From NCBI GenBank assembly GCA_018673255.1, contig JABHDC010000136.1, positions 1-34,630 on the forward strand: a stretch of 34,630 nt of DNA, read 5' to 3'. Positions 1 through 10,100 of this stretch are shown piece by piece (within the stretch, counting starts at the first letter, position 1; the number at the start of each line of letters is the position of its first letter). A model generated the notes under the pieces. It was given only the letters and a program-made list of their open reading frames with translations. It had not been told where the DNA came from and did no database searches. Source of the DNA: Gemmatimonadota bacterium. GTDB taxonomy: Bacteria > Latescibacterota > UBA2968 > UBA8231. The translations under genes and the position numbers were made by a program.

Positions 1-1
1 G

Positions 2-880
2 CTATTGCACGATTTGCGTACCAACGCCTTCGTCGGTGAAAAATTCCAGCAGCATCGAATGTGGGATGCGGCCATCGATGATATGGGTCTTGTGGACGCC
101 AGCACGAACGGCGTGAACACCGGCGCGCGTCTTGGGTATCATACCGCCGTCGACGACGCCGCTCTCGATCAGTTCCTCTACGTCGCGTACGTGCAGTGTC
201 GACAACAGGCTCTCTTCTTCGCCGGGGCGCGCCATGATGCCGGTCACGTCGGTAAGAAAAACGAGCTTTTCCGCATGCAGCGCGGCGGCGATTTCACCCG
301 CCGCCGTGTCGGCATTCACATTGTATGCTTCGCCGCCTGGGCCTCGCCCGATCGGGGCCACAACGGGTATGGATTCAGCCTGAAGCAAATCGATCAGAGG
401 TTGAGACTCGACATTCTCAACATCGCCCACGTAGCCGATGTCAACAGGTCCATCCGGCGTTTCGGCCATGTGTTTGCTGACCTGGAGGATTCCCGCATCT
501 CGGCCTGACACACCGACGGGCCGCCCACCCAGTTCACGCACAGCCTCGACGATTCCGGCATTTACCTCACCGAAGAGCGTCTCTTCCACGACTTGCATCG
601 TCTCGTGATCGGTGATCCGCAGGCCATTGACCCGCTGCGTCTCGATCTTGCGTGCCTTGAGCTGCCGATCGATGGCCGGCCCACCACCATGGACGATCAC
701 CGGATTGATGCCGACCGACTCCATGAATACGAGATCCTTGAGCACCGTATCATGCCCCTCACCCTTCATCGTGCTGCCACCATACTTGACCACAACCGTC
801 TTGCCACGGAACGATTGGATGTAGGGTAGCGCCTCGACGAGGATTGAGGCCTTGTCGATGTATTGCTGGAGTGCATTCAC
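2..880 (-). CDS. argB: Acetylglutamate kinase, arginine-sensitive type
   Basis: Phosphorylates N-acetyl-L-glutamate with ATP, the second step of arginine synthesis, in the cytoplasm. The 292-residue product has the amino-acid kinase fold signatures: KYGGS with the catalytic Lys near residue 32, HGGGP at about 64-68, NGLRITD at 85-91 and NVNADTAAGEIA near 188. The N-terminal helix (about residues 1-25) before KYGG, absent from the shorter E. coli enzyme, is the feature of hexameric NAG kinases inhibited by arginine; feedback inhibition is inferred from it. The start is GTG at 880-878, and it overlaps the argR stop by four bases (GTGA), so the two are translationally coupled. The stop codon is TAG at positions 4-2. 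No gene downstream can be seen because the window ends there. Confidence 0.96.
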   Translation of the reverse strand: MNALQQYIDKASILVEALPYIQSFRGKTVVVKYGGSTMKGEGHDTVLKDLVFMESVGINPVIVHGGGPAIDRQLKARKIETQRVNGLRITDHETMQVVEETLFGEVNAGIVEAVRELGGRPVGVSGRDAGILQVSKHMAETPDGPVDIGYVGDVENVESQPLIDLLQAESIPVVAPIGRGPGGEAYNVNADTAAGEIAAALHAEKLVFLTDVTGIMARPGEEESLLSTLHVRDVEELIESGVVDGGMIPKTRAGVHAVRAGVHKTHIIDGRIPHSMLLEFFTDEGVGTQIVQ

Positions 881-1344
881 AGGGCCGCACTCCGTTCACG
901 AATCCGGCTCTCGAGCCGACCTGCCAGTGTGGAATCTCTCGCCACGGCGAAGATCGTATTCTCCCCTGCCAACGTACCCATCACTTCCTCCCAATCCATC
1001 CTGTCTATCGCCTCACAAACCGCCTGGGCATGACCGGACATGGTCTTGATCACAACCATGTTCTCCGCCCGGTCGACACCTGTGACATAGTCGCGCAACT
1101 CTCGTTCCAGAATCTGCCGCTCGCGCTGGGTCGTGTCCGTATCAGACGGCAACATGTAGCGGAATCCGCCGCCGGCACACGGGGCGCGCACAACACCCAG
1201 TTCGCGCAGATCCTTGGACAGAGTCGACTGGCTGACCTGGATCTGCCGTTGTGAAAGCGATCTGGCCATGCTCTCGTGCGTCGAGATCTGCTCAGCAACG
1301 ATCAACTCTCGAATCGTCGCGTGACGCCGACTTCTGGCATTCAT
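877..1344 (-). CDS. argR: Arginine repressor ArgR
   Basis: Arginine-dependent transcription factor that represses arginine synthesis genes as a hexamer. The product is 155 residues, the usual family length. The N-terminal winged helix-turn-helix carries SQSTLSKDLRELG (about 38-50), matching the family SQATVSRD motif, and the C-terminal oligomerisation and arginine-binding domain carries GTLAGENTI (about 123-131). The reading frame is open back to 1458, but the ATG at 1344 starts at the expected position of the DNA-binding domain, has a GAGG nine bases upstream, and leaves the operator and promoter outside the gene. Its stop overlaps the argB start. Two ARG-box-like sites upstream imply autoregulation together with argB. 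Confidence 0.93.
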   Translation of the reverse strand: MNARSRRHATIRELIVAEQISTHESMARSLSQRQIQVSQSTLSKDLRELGVVRAPCAGGGFRYMLPSDTDTTQRERQILERELRDYVTGVDRAENMVVIKTMSGHAQAVCEAIDRMDWEEVMGTLAGENTIFAVARDSTLAGRLESRIRERSAAL

Positions 1345-1393
1345 CGTCCCGGCCCTCGCCCCGCTCTCACGGCCCCCATTGGGCCCAGGCGGA

Positions 1394-1411
1394 ATAGAAT
1401 AACTATTCTGT
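1394..1411 (-). promoter_or_regulatory. ARG box 1 (proximal ArgR operator)
   Basis: An 18-bp imperfect palindrome with arms AGAATA/TATTCT. It matches about 15 of 18 positions of the enterobacterial ARG box (wnTGAATwwwwATTCAnw). It lies 50 bp upstream of the argR ATG and is followed, after 3 bp, by a second box. Confidence 0.78.
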
Positions 1412-1431
1412 ATTACCGAATAAAAAGTCAA
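1405..1431 (-). promoter_or_regulatory. Putative argR-argB promoter
   Basis: On the minus strand TTGACT (plus positions 1426-1431) could be the -35 element, and CAGAAT (1405-1410), 15 bp further on, a weak -10 element. Both lie inside the two ARG boxes, so ArgR binding would block the polymerase. The -10 and the short spacer make the exact assignment uncertain. Confidence 0.45.
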
Positions 1432-1432
1432 T
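1415..1432 (-). promoter_or_regulatory. ARG box 2 (distal ArgR operator)
   Basis: This second 18-bp site contains GAATAAAAAGTCA and matches about 16 of 18 consensus positions. Its centre is 21 bp (two helical turns) from box 1, with a 3-bp gap. This is the spacing known for paired ARG boxes bound by one ArgR hexamer in E. coli. Confidence 0.78.
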
Positions 1433-1523
1433 ATAGACAGGGAATGAAACACGGTCAACGATGGATTTCAGCCGGCAGCCGGAAAGGGGACGAGGACTCA
1501 GGTGCCAACCGGAGCCAGGGGGC

Positions 1524-2339
1524 TCAGTCATCGGAAAGGGCACTGGCCCCGACGGCTGACGCCTCTCGCGGCGACAACAATTCACTCAAGCGCTGCTTCA
1601 ATTCGTGCTCGTCGAGTCCCCGCAGGAAACCGCCACCGACGGTGATCGAGATGGTCTGCGTCTCTTCGGAAACGACGATCGTGACCGCATCCGTCTCCTG
1701 AGACAACCCCAGTGCGGCTCGATGGCGAGTACCGAGCCGCTGGTCCTCGACCTCTTCGGCAAGGGGGAGGGTGCAGCGGGCGGCGACGAGGGTTTCTCCC
1801 TGGATGACGACTGCCTGGTCGTGTAGAGGTGACCGGGGTGTGAAGATCGTCGTCAGGAGATCCGCCGAGACTTTGGCGTCCAATGGCACGCCGGATTCGA
1901 TGATGCTCTCCAGACCCGCTTCGCGGGTGAGAACGATGAGCGCGCCATATCCTCTACTGGCCAGTTGCGTTGCCCCCTGGACCACCTGGTCGATGACGAG
2001 ATTGGCCTCGGTCTTGTAGAACCAGCCCAGCAGCGGACTCTGACCCAGTGCGACCAGCATACGTCGCAATTCGGGCTGAAAGAGAATGACGAGCAGAATA
2101 AGGAGGATCGACTGCACCTGCTCCAGGAGGTACGCCAGCGCTTCCATCTCCTGCCAACGCGCCGCCAGGGCAACCATCACCAGGAGAAAGAGACCGACCA
2201 GCATCTGCGCCGCCCGATAGCCGCGAATCAGATTCATCAGCCGATAGATGATGAAGGCGACCACGAGGATATCGATGACGGAGACGGGCGTCACCGGGAT
2301 GAAGCCAAAGAGACGAAAGATCACAAGGTCTTCGAGCAT
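1524..2339 (-). CDS. dacA: Membrane diadenylate cyclase (CdaA/DacA type)
   Basis: Makes the second messenger c-di-AMP from two ATP. The 271-residue protein has three hydrophobic N-terminal segments (about residues 15-35, 41-60 and 70-90), then a DisA_N cyclase domain. The RHR motif is intact in GTRHRAA (205-207), as are PLDAKVS and TIVVSEET. The other hallmark, LHDGA, reads LHDQA here (D174 Q175 A176): the metal-binding Asp is kept but the Gly is Gln. The ATG at 2339 is chosen because a GAGGA sits seven bases upstream and overlaps the folP stop codon; the frame is open further back, into folP. It is last in the tilS-ftsH-folP-dacA cluster. The ybbR (cdaR) and glmM genes that often follow cdaA are absent, and argB/argR lie next. 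Whether the DQA variant is active cannot be told from sequence. Confidence 0.93.
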   Translation of the reverse strand: MLEDLVIFRLFGFIPVTPVSVIDILVVAFIIYRLMNLIRGYRAAQMLVGLFLLVMVALAARWQEMEALAYLLEQVQSILLILLVILFQPELRRMLVALGQSPLLGWFYKTEANLVIDQVVQGATQLASRGYGALIVLTREAGLESIIESGVPLDAKVSADLLTTIFTPRSPLHDQAVVIQGETLVAARCTLPLAEEVEDQRLGTRHRAALGLSQETDAVTIVVSEETQTISITVGGGFLRGLDEHELKQRLSELLSPREASAVGASALSDD

Positions 2340-2349
2340 CTCGTCGTCC

Positions 2350-3207
2350 TCAGTTCGCAGTGCAGGCAGCGTGGGTTTCGGCCGTGACACGCAGGGCGTC
2401 GACGGTCTCTGCGACATCGTGGACCCGCAGAATGCGCGCGCCACTCACAGATGCCATCACAGCGGCTGCCACACTGGCGGCCAGCGCGTCTTCGGGGGCG
2501 CGACCGACCTGCTTCCACAGAAACGACTTACGCGAGGCGCCGATCAGAACCGGACAACCCTCTACGGCGAATCTGCCAGCATGGCCGAGTAATCGATAGT
2601 TGTCTTGTGCCGACTTGCCGAAACCGATCCCCGGATCCGTGGCGACATCCACAACGCCTGCCTCGCGAGCGCGCTGCACCCGTGCAGTCAGATAGGCGCA
2701 GATCTCGCCCAGCAGATCCTCGTAGTGCGTGTCTGACTGCATGGTAGCCGCATTCCCGCGTCTGTGCATGAGGATCACGGGGATCGTGCCATGGCCCACA
2801 ACCCCCAGCATCTGTGATCCGCCCTCATCGAGGGCGCTGATATCATTGAGGATATCCGCGCCGGCGTCCAGAGCAGCGCGGGCCACCTCACTCTTGGTGG
2901 TATCCACAGAGATCGGAATGTCGCTCTGCTGGCGGATTGCCTTCACGACCGGAACGACGCGGTCCACTTCCTCGGACGACGACAGCTTGTCTGCACGGCC
3001 ATACATCGGTGGTCGCGAGGATTCACCCCCGACATCGACAATGTCCGCCCCCTCTTCGACCATCCGCAGGGCGTGGTCGGCGGCGATCTTCGGGTCGGTG
3101 AATCGTCCGCCGTCATAGAATGAATCCGGTGTGGTATTCAGGATCCCCATCACCTGCACGCGGGCGCCAAGGTCGAGCCGCTGTCCGCGCGGCAGTGTCC
3201 AGATCAC
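2350..3207 (-). CDS. folP: Dihydropteroate synthase
   Basis: Joins p-aminobenzoate to dihydropterin pyrophosphate in folate synthesis; the sulfonamide target. The 285-residue TIM-barrel protein shows all the family blocks: [10 protein letters not shown] (21-30), DVGGESSRP (58-66), SVDTTK (100-105), NDIS (121-124), DPGIGFGK (191-198), GASRKSF (223-229) and the closing RVHDV (261-265). The start is GTG, overlapping the ftsH stop by four bases (GTGA at 3207-3204). The partner genes folB and folK lie about 16 kb away on the other strand. The dacA ribosome-binding site is embedded in its 3' end. Confidence 0.96.
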   Translation of the reverse strand: MIWTLPRGQRLDLGARVQVMGILNTTPDSFYDGGRFTDPKIAADHALRMVEEGADIVDVGGESSRPPMYGRADKLSSSEEVDRVVPVVKAIRQQSDIPISVDTTKSEVARAALDAGADILNDISALDEGGSQMLGVVGHGTIPVILMHRRGNAATMQSDTHYEDLLGEICAYLTARVQRAREAGVVDVATDPGIGFGKSAQDNYRLLGHAGRFAVEGCPVLIGASRKSFLWKQVGRAPEDALAASVAAAVMASVSGARILRVHDVAETVDALRVTAETHAACTAN

Positions 3208-5216
3208 CCCTGTGCCGATGTCTGCGGCGGCGTCGGTTCAGCCTCAGCGCCAGGTTCGGGGTCGGGTTGGGATTCAGACGGGGATTCGGACGGAACCGCT
3301 GATTGGGACGCTGATTCGAACTCTGACTTGAGCTCAGGCTGTGCCGTGACGACCACGGGCTCTCTGGTCAGCTGCCGCCCCTGCAGGATCTCATCGATCT
3401 CCGCGTCGTCGAGAACCTCATAGTCCAGCAGAGCGGCCGACAGGGCCTCGAGTTTCTCGCGATTCTCGCCCAGCATCCGGGAGGCGCGACTCTCGGCATC
3501 CACGATGAGTTCGCGAATCTCGGCATCGATGACCTGCGCCGTCTGTTCACTGTAGTTGCGGGGGCGACTGAGGTCCTTACCGAGGAAGACCTGTCCATCC
3601 TCCCCCCCAAGAGACAGGGGTCCGAGGGTCTTGTTCATGCCCCAGTCACAGACCATGGAGCGAGCCAGCGACGCCACCTGCTTGTAGTCTGCCTGGGCGC
3701 CCGTCGACCGCTCGCCGAAGACGATCGACTCGGCCACGCACCCCCCCAACGCGGTATCCAGGTGTGCCTTCAGCTTGGACTCGGTCACGGAGTGACGCTC
3801 TTCGGCCAGGAAGGAGACCATGCCCATCGCCTGCCCTCGAGGCACGATGACGGCCTTGTTGATCGGGGGCGCCCCGGGTGTCAGCTTGGCGATCAAGGCG
3901 TGACCCGCTTCGTGAACGGCAGCCAGGTGCCTGTCCTCTTCCGTCATGATCACACTGCGACGCTCAGCGCCGAGCATCACCTTATCCTTGGCGTCTTCCA
4001 GATCCGCCATGACCACGTGTTCACGATCCCGCATGGAGGCCAGCAAGGCGGCCTCATTGACGAGATTCTCCAGATCTGCCCCGGACAGTCCCGGTGTGCC
4101 CCGAGCGACCCGTTTCAGATCAACATCATCGGCGGTGGGCACATGGCGCGAATGGACCTCAAGGATGCCGAGTCGACCGCGAACATCGGGCAGGCTGACC
4201 ACGACACGCCGATCGAAACGCCCCGGACGCAGCAGGGCCGGGTCGAGCACATCGGGACGATTCGTCGCGGCGATCAGAATCACGCCATCATTCGATTCGA
4301 ACCCATCCATCTCAACAAGCAGCTGATTCAGCGTCTGCTCGCGCTCATCGTGTCCCCCACCGATGCCGGCCCCCCGATGGCGACCCACGGCATCGATCTC
4401 ATCGATGAAGATGATGCACGGCGCGCTGGTCTTGCCCTGTTCGAACAGATCACGCACCCGCGATGCACCAACGCCGACAAACATCTCGACGAAATCGGAT
4501 CCACTGATGGAGAAGAACGGGACCCCGGCTTCGCCAGCAACGGCCCGGGCCAGATGCGTCTTGCCGGTACCAGGTGGGCCGACCAGCAATACGCCCTTCG
4601 GCGTACGACCGCCAAGGCGCTGGAACTTCCGGGGATCCTTGAGGAATTCGATAATCTCCGACAATTCCTGTTTGGCCTCGTCGGCCCCGGCCACATCACC
4701 GAATGTGGTCTTGCGCTTGTCCTGTGTCAGCAGGCGGGCGCGACTCTTACCAAAGGAGAACAAGCCCTTGGGACCGCCCTGCATCTGCCGCAGCATGAAG
4801 ACCCAGAAGCCGATAACCAGCAACCATGGCAGAAACGAAATCACGAACGAATACCACTGAAAAGGCTTCTTCTTGAAGGAGAAGTCGATCTGCGCTTCTT
4901 CCCACTCCCGCTTCGTATCTGCATCGATGGGTCCGAGGTTGACGACGAAATGAGATCCATCCGACAGCACGCCCTGGAACTCCTCGTTGCCCACGATGGT
5001 GGCAGTGGCAATCTGCCCGCTCGACAGATACTCCCTGTATTCGACATAGGTCACCTCACGACGATCAGGCGGCACGCTGCCGAAAAACTTGGCCGCCACA
5101 ATCATGGCAAGGATGAGGAAGATCCAGAAGGCGCGAGTGCGTGTCGGCCAGCCCCAGGGCTTACGCCCACCATCATCATTCGGCGGTCGTCTGGAGGAAG
5201 AATCGTGTTCGTCCAT
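3204..5216 (-). CDS. ftsH: ATP-dependent zinc metalloprotease FtsH
   Basis: Membrane-anchored AAA+ protease that degrades misfolded membrane proteins and regulatory proteins as a hexamer. The 670 residues hold a first membrane segment (about 29-47), a periplasmic domain, a second membrane segment (about 122-142), an AAA+ module with Walker A GPPGTGKT (213-220) and Walker B IIFIDEID (268-275), and the M41 domain with the zinc site HEAGH (435-439) and a later Asp in GAQADYKQ. The C-terminal tail of about 45 residues is rich in Pro, Ser, Glu and Gln and probably disordered. The ATG overlaps the tilS stop by one base (TAATG). The tilS-ftsH-folP order is common in bacteria. Confidence 0.97.
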   Translation of the reverse strand: MDEHDSSSRRPPNDDGGRKPWGWPTRTRAFWIFLILAMIVAAKFFGSVPPDRREVTYVEYREYLSSGQIATATIVGNEEFQGVLSDGSHFVVNLGPIDADTKREWEEAQIDFSFKKKPFQWYSFVISFLPWLLVIGFWVFMLRQMQGGPKGLFSFGKSRARLLTQDKRKTTFGDVAGADEAKQELSEIIEFLKDPRKFQRLGGRTPKGVLLVGPPGTGKTHLARAVAGEAGVPFFSISGSDFVEMFVGVGASRVRDLFEQGKTSAPCIIFIDEIDAVGRHRGAGIGGGHDEREQTLNQLLVEMDGFESNDGVILIAATNRPDVLDPALLRPGRFDRRVVVSLPDVRGRLGILEVHSRHVPTADDVDLKRVARGTPGLSGADLENLVNEAALLASMRDREHVVMADLEDAKDKVMLGAERRSVIMTEEDRHLAAVHEAGHALIAKLTPGAPPINKAVIVPRGQAMGMVSFLAEERHSVTESKLKAHLDTALGGCVAESIVFGERSTGAQADYKQVASLARSMVCDWGMNKTLGPLSLGGEDGQVFLGKDLSRPRNYSEQTAQVIDAEIRELIVDAESRASRMLGENREKLEALSAALLDYEVLDDAEIDEILQGRQLTREPVVVTAQPELKSEFESASQSAVPSESPSESQPDPEPGAEAEPTPPQTSAQG

Positions 5217-6646
5217 TAGGTCTCGTCAGCGCGGGGTTGGGTCGTTTGCTCGATGGTCCGCAGATACAGAAGTCGTTGGCTGGCAGCGTCCACCCGGTGG
5301 CCTTCGCTGCGTGCCAGGCCGGCCACCCAGAGGATCTCGTCGTCCGCGGCGCGGCTCAGCACGATGGCATCTTCCCGGAGAATCCGCGGCCAGCCCGCGT
5401 CGATAAAGCAGTCGCTCAGCTTCTTGGTCCTACCGCCCATTCCCAGCGGCTTCATACGATCCCCCTGCCGAGGCTGCCGCAGCACGAGCTGGCCCAGCGT
5501 CGGTCCCGCGTCGATCACCGCCTGATCCAGACCAAGCCCGGGTCGCAGGCGACCAAACTCATCCGGTGTGCACCATCGTGTCTCCACGCTCGCTGCACGC
5601 CCGGGGATTTGGGTTCGTCCCGGACAGACCAGCGGCACGATCACCGATTCGGATGGCGATCGACGAAGGATCATTCGCCCGGCGGCAATTTGCACTCGCA
5701 AATCTCCACCCAGACTCTGCATCGCTCCCGGGCCATTGCGCAGCATCACCAGCAGTTGGTGAATGCTCTGCGAACGATCGGCAAGGGACGACGCAAGTCC
5801 CTGTAGAATCTCACGTAAGACGCGCCGTTGGATGGCAATATGATAACTGGAGATCAGATCGTACTCAAGGCAGACCTTCGTGTTGTCGTGCTCGCAGACG
5901 GCGGCCTCATAGGCCACCTGTGTCGCCCGCTGAAGATAGTCGTCATCGTCTGCCAGCAGGCGGGCGGCGCGGCCGATGGCGTGCTCAACCTGCGGGTTGT
6001 GCTCGGCTTGTAGATGGGGAAGTAGTTGGTGACGGACCCGATTTCGGGGAATCCGGATGTCGTGATTGCTCTCATCCTCCCGCCACTGGAGCCCCTTGCC
6101 GCTCGCATACTGACGCAACTCGGCCCGGCGAGTTTCCAGCAGTGGCCGGAGCCAACCATCGCGATGGGCCCTCATGCCCGCCAGGCCGGTGCCACTGGTA
6201 CCACGCAGCAGTCGCAGCAGGACGGTCTCGGCCTGGTCGTCGGCATGATGCGCCAGAGCGATCCATCGATATCCGGTGCGATCGGCAACCTGCGTGAGGA
6301 ATTCCCGCCGACAGGTGCGGGCTGCCATCTCGATCGATTCGCCGTCCTGGATGGCCCGCGCGCGAACATCCGTCCGGCCGATCGTGCAGGGCAGCCGATG
6401 CCGGTGGGCCAGTTGGCGAACGAAAGTGGCATCCTGAGCAGCGGCCGGGCGCAGTTGGTGATTCAGATGCGCCACGTGCAGTGGCTGCAGCGTGGGCAGT
6501 TCGAGCAGCAGATTCAGCAGAACGCACGAATCCAACCCGCCCGAAACACCCACGAGCAGCCCGTCTCCCGACTGACACCCGGCCGCGGCCAATCCCCGGG
6601 CGACTTGCCGCATGAGTTCGGCTTCGAGATCCGGGTTCAGAAGCAT
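5216..6646 (-). CDS. tilS: tRNA(Ile)-lysidine synthase
   Basis: Converts C34 of the CAU-anticodon tRNA-Ile to lysidine so that it reads AUA codons. The 476-residue protein has the PP-loop ATP-binding motif SGGLDS (35-40), the downstream HHADDQAET block, and a C-terminal TilS domain with [11 protein letters not shown] and KKLSD, so it is the long, E. coli-like form. The frame is open to a TTG at 6709, but the ATG at 6646 gives the usual short lead before the PP-loop; no good Shine-Dalgarno precedes either, so the start is provisional. It is first in the cluster with ftsH, folP and dacA, and diverges from the small gene at 6755. Confidence 0.94.
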   Translation of the reverse strand: MLLNPDLEAELMRQVARGLAAAGCQSGDGLLVGVSGGLDSCVLLNLLLELPTLQPLHVAHLNHQLRPAAAQDATFVRQLAHRHRLPCTIGRTDVRARAIQDGESIEMAARTCRREFLTQVADRTGYRWIALAHHADDQAETVLLRLLRGTSGTGLAGMRAHRDGWLRPLLETRRAELRQYASGKGLQWREDESNHDIRIPRNRVRHQLLPHLQAEHNPQVEHAIGRAARLLADDDDYLQRATQVAYEAAVCEHDNTKVCLEYDLISSYHIAIQRRVLREILQGLASSLADRSQSIHQLLVMLRNGPGAMQSLGGDLRVQIAAGRMILRRSPSESVIVPLVCPGRTQIPGRAASVETRWCTPDEFGRLRPGLGLDQAVIDAGPTLGQLVLRQPRQGDRMKPLGMGGRTKKLSDCFIDAGWPRILREDAIVLSRAADDEILWVAGLARSEGHRVDAASQRLLYLRTIEQTTQPRADET

Positions 6647-6754
6647 TGGAACACCGATTGCTTGGTAACAAGTGATGGCATGGGGCCACAGGGGTAGTGG
6701 TCTGTGCAATCGTAACCAAGATGGATGAGATCAGCATCCACCAGGAGACAATTG

Positions 6755-7084
6755 ATGTCAGGACAGAATCTCAATGGGATCCGTGTGCAGATGGCTCGCA
6801 TGCTGGAGATCTACTCCCTTCTACGGGCCCAGCTGACGACCAATCAGATGGGTCTGTCCGCCGCCGAGCGGCAGCGACTGCAATCGGGCGTCGACACGAT
6901 CGCCACCAACATGCGGGATCTGCTCGCCCTTCTGACCCTGCAGAAGGAAGATCCTTCCGCTGCAGGGAAGCATACGACCGCTTATGAAGGGCTCGGTGAA
7001 CTCGACGGGCATGAAACTGAGGAACTCGAGGAGATCCTCGATGCCGTCCTCAAATGGCACGCGGAATTGAGCACCGAAGAATAA
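6755..7084 (+). CDS. Small helical protein of unknown function
   Basis: I do not recognise this 109-residue protein. It is predicted mostly alpha-helical, with hydrophobic heptads in its first 70 residues (around MLEIYSLLRAQL and MRDLLALLTLQ) and a very acidic C-terminal part (ETEELEEILDAV). It has no signal peptide, membrane segment or cysteine. The ATG at 6755 is chosen over one at 6725 because AGGAG lies seven bases upstream. The gene stands alone, diverges from tilS with only 108 bp between the starts, and ends in a hairpin shared with the convergent fibronectin-repeat gene. It is probably a real cytoplasmic protein that oligomerises or binds a partner; that is inference. Confidence 0.75.
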   Translation: MSGQNLNGIRVQMARMLEIYSLLRAQLTTNQMGLSAAERQRLQSGVDTIATNMRDLLALLTLQKEDPSAAGKHTTAYEGLGELDGHETEELEEILDAVLKWHAELSTEE

Positions 7085-7086
7085 GA

Positions 7087-7128
7087 GAAATGGCCGGACC
7101 CACCGGTGCGTGTGGGCCCGACCATTTC
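7087..7128. terminator. Hairpin between convergent genes
   Basis: The arms 7087-7103 and 7112-7128 pair at 15 of 17 positions around an 8-base loop. It lies just after the stop of the 109-residue gene and 22 bp before the end of the convergent fibronectin gene. The outer GAAA/TTTC pairs give a short U run on both strands, consistent with a bidirectional terminator. Confidence 0.75.
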
Positions 7129-7149
7129 GCTTGATCGCCTGGACTTTCT

Positions 7150-10100
7150 TCAGTTCGACACGTCGATCTGTAGTGGATCTGTCCAGTCACTCTCGCGAGA
7201 CTCGAGATCGACAGCCCGGACCCGGTAGTAGTACGTCTGCCCACGCGTGACCGTGTTGTCTGTTCGTGACCTCTGCAACGAGTTGGGCAGGATACTGGTG
7301 TAGTCGGCGTCGCTGCTGCTGTTGGCCACCTGTGTCCGCTGCACTTCATAGCGAATGATGGCGCCTGTGGACCCCTCCCAGGAGATCGTGACCACCGGCG
7401 GACTGGAAGCACTCGATGGCGTCGTCGACACGAGCCGGACATTCGCTGGCACGCCGACTCCGCCCGTCACAGCGGCGATGACCGACGAACGTGGCCCCAC
7501 ATTCCCCGCCTCGTCCAGCGCCTCGATCTCATAGTAATAGGTCGTCTTGGCCACCAGTCCGCTGTCCTGGAACGAGGCCATCGTCGACGTTCCGACCTCC
7601 GCAAAGGAGCCGGTCGCCGTATCGGACCGGTAGATGGTATATGAGGCGACGCCGGTCAACTCATCACCACTGGAATCCGTGGTGGGTGCCGTCCAGGTCA
7701 GAGTGAGTTTTTCCGGATCATCGGTGAGCGCCTGACCTTCCACGAAGGTCGGCGCCGAAGGAGGCCGTGTGTCGGACTGCACGGTGGCGCCGGAAAACTC
7801 GGAAAGATCACTTTCACCATTACCGCTGACGACGGATACCCTGTAGAAGAAGATCTGACCACCGACGAGGCCCGAATCGATGAAACTCGTCTGACCTGTC
7901 GTGAAGGCCGTGCCCTCGATCCCGGTCAGTCGGGAGTAAGACCCATCCGACGTGGTCGAACGATAGACATTGTATCCGGCCAGGTCGTCGGCCTCGGCAG
8001 CACTCCAGGCGACGGTGATCCTCGTGATGCCCCCATTGGCGGCAATCGCAGCCGGCGTGGCAATCGTATCAGCAACGGCAATCGCACTCACGAATCCGGA
8101 ACGCTCCGACTCCAGGCCATCGGTTACCGTGGAAACTCGGTAATACACCAGGGAGCCGGCAGAGATCGTGGAATCGATGAAGCTCGTTCTGCCCGTCGTG
8201 TAGCCGGTTCCCCCATCGCCTGACAGATGCACATAGCCATCGTCCGGCTGCGCCGAGCGATAGACGTTGTAACCGATGAGGTCATTCTCATCCACATCGG
8301 CCCACGTGAGCGTGACGCGTTCGGTGCCCTCTTCTGCAGCCAGCCCCGAGGGGGGTGTGACGCCGATCGTCGTCGTGCTTGCCGTCGATGACTGCTGACT
8401 CTCATTGCCCGTCGCATCGAAGGCGATCACCGCATAGGTGTAACGCGTCAGTGAACGCAGCCCCGAATCATCGAACTGCCGATCCGTCGCGCCGAGCGTA
8501 GCCACAGTTGCCAGCGAACCGTTGGCCTCTGCCCGCAGAACACGAAAGCCATCAAGACCCGACAGATCACCACCGTTCGCGTCAGTCGTGGGTGCGGTCC
8601 ACCGAACAGATACGGCCGTGGCGTCCGTCTGCGAGGCCACGGCGGAAGTATTCTGCGGCCTGCCAGGAGACGATTCATCGGACAGTGTCTCACCACCAGC
8701 GAAGCCAGACAGGCCACTGGTGAGCCCATTGTCACCGATTGCCTGCACCTTGTAGTAGTAGAGGTCCCCGGCCGTGAGTCCGCTGTCGACGAAGGTGGTA
8801 AGCCCCGTTGTAAAGGACGTACCCTCGCTGCCTGTGAGTCGCTGGTAGGTGCCGTCAGATGTGCTGGCCCGGAACAGATCATATCCGGCCAGTGCTTCAT
8901 CATCGATGGCACGCCAGTTGACTGTGATGCGCTGGATCCCATCTGCGGCACTCAGCCCGACCGGTGTAGGCAGTCCGGATGTGCGCGTCAGATTCGACAG
9001 TGCCTGCGCACCTTCGTTCCCGGCCGCATCAAAGGCGAACAGGGCGTAGCGATAGTCGGTAAGCGCCCGCAGGCCCGTATCGGCATACTCACGGGCATCG
9101 GCGGCAAGACTGTCGACGAGAATCAGCGCCCCATCGGCACCCTCTGCCCGCAACAGGACGTAACCGGCCAGACCCGTGAGGGCATCGCCACCTGCATCGG
9201 TGGCCGGCACATTCCAGCCCACGGTGATCTGACCGGAGTCATCTTCGTCAGCTACGGCGGACACATTGCGCGGCTGGCCGGGCGCAGACTCGTCCGCTTC
9301 GGCTTCGCCGCTGGCGAAGGAGGACAGCTCGCTGCGCAGACTGTTGCTGCCCACGGCCTGTACCTTGTAGAACAGCAGCGTGCCACCGGCCAGATTCGAG
9401 TCGATGTAGCTGGTTCGCCCCGTTGTGAAGCCATCGCCATCCGCACCGGACAGAGCGACGTACTCGCCATCAGAGGTCGTGGAGCGATAGACATCGTAAC
9501 CGGCCAGATCGCTGTCATCGACGGACTGCCATGACAACAGAATGCGTCCCACATCATCTGTAGCCCGCAGCGCGGCTGGCACCGGCAGTCCGGCAGTACG
9601 GGTCACATTCGATCGAGCCTGGGCACTCTCGTTGCCATCGGCATCAAAGGCGACCACAGCATAAGTGTAGGATGTCAGAGACTTGAGTCCTGAGTCGACG
9701 AGCCGACGCAGGTCTGCACTCAAGGTATCCACAGGAACAAACGCCTCCCCGTCTCCCTCGGTGCGCAGGATGATAAAACCACTCAGTCCCGTCAGATCGC
9801 CGCCGTCGGCATCGGTCAGTGGCGCCGACCAGCCTAGAGTGATCTGCTCAGGATTCTCTTCATCAGCGACGGCGGCGATGTTGCGCGGCACACCGGGGGC
9901 CGCCTCATCTGCAGTCGCTTCGGCGCCGGCAAAGACAGACATCTCGCTGCGCAGACCATTCGCATCCACCGCCTGCACCTTGTAGTAGAGCAGAGATCCA
10001 CCAGCCAGGTTGGAATCAACGTAGGCCGTTCGCCCCGTGGTCAGCTCACTACCCTCTGTGCCACTCAGGCGCGTGTAGTCTCCGTCGGCCCGGGTCGCGC

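Noticed and set aside
1345..1458. An N-terminal extension of ArgR from 1458
   Set aside because: It would place the promoter and both ARG boxes inside the gene and does not resemble ArgR.
3762..5219. A 485-residue plus-strand open frame
   Set aside because: It is antisense to ftsH, whose motifs are complete; the open frame follows from codon bias on the opposite strand.
6661..6720. Imperfect inverted repeat CTTGGT...ACCAAG in the tilS divergent region
   Set aside because: Only six bases match cleanly and the arms are about 50 bp apart; not distinguishable from chance.
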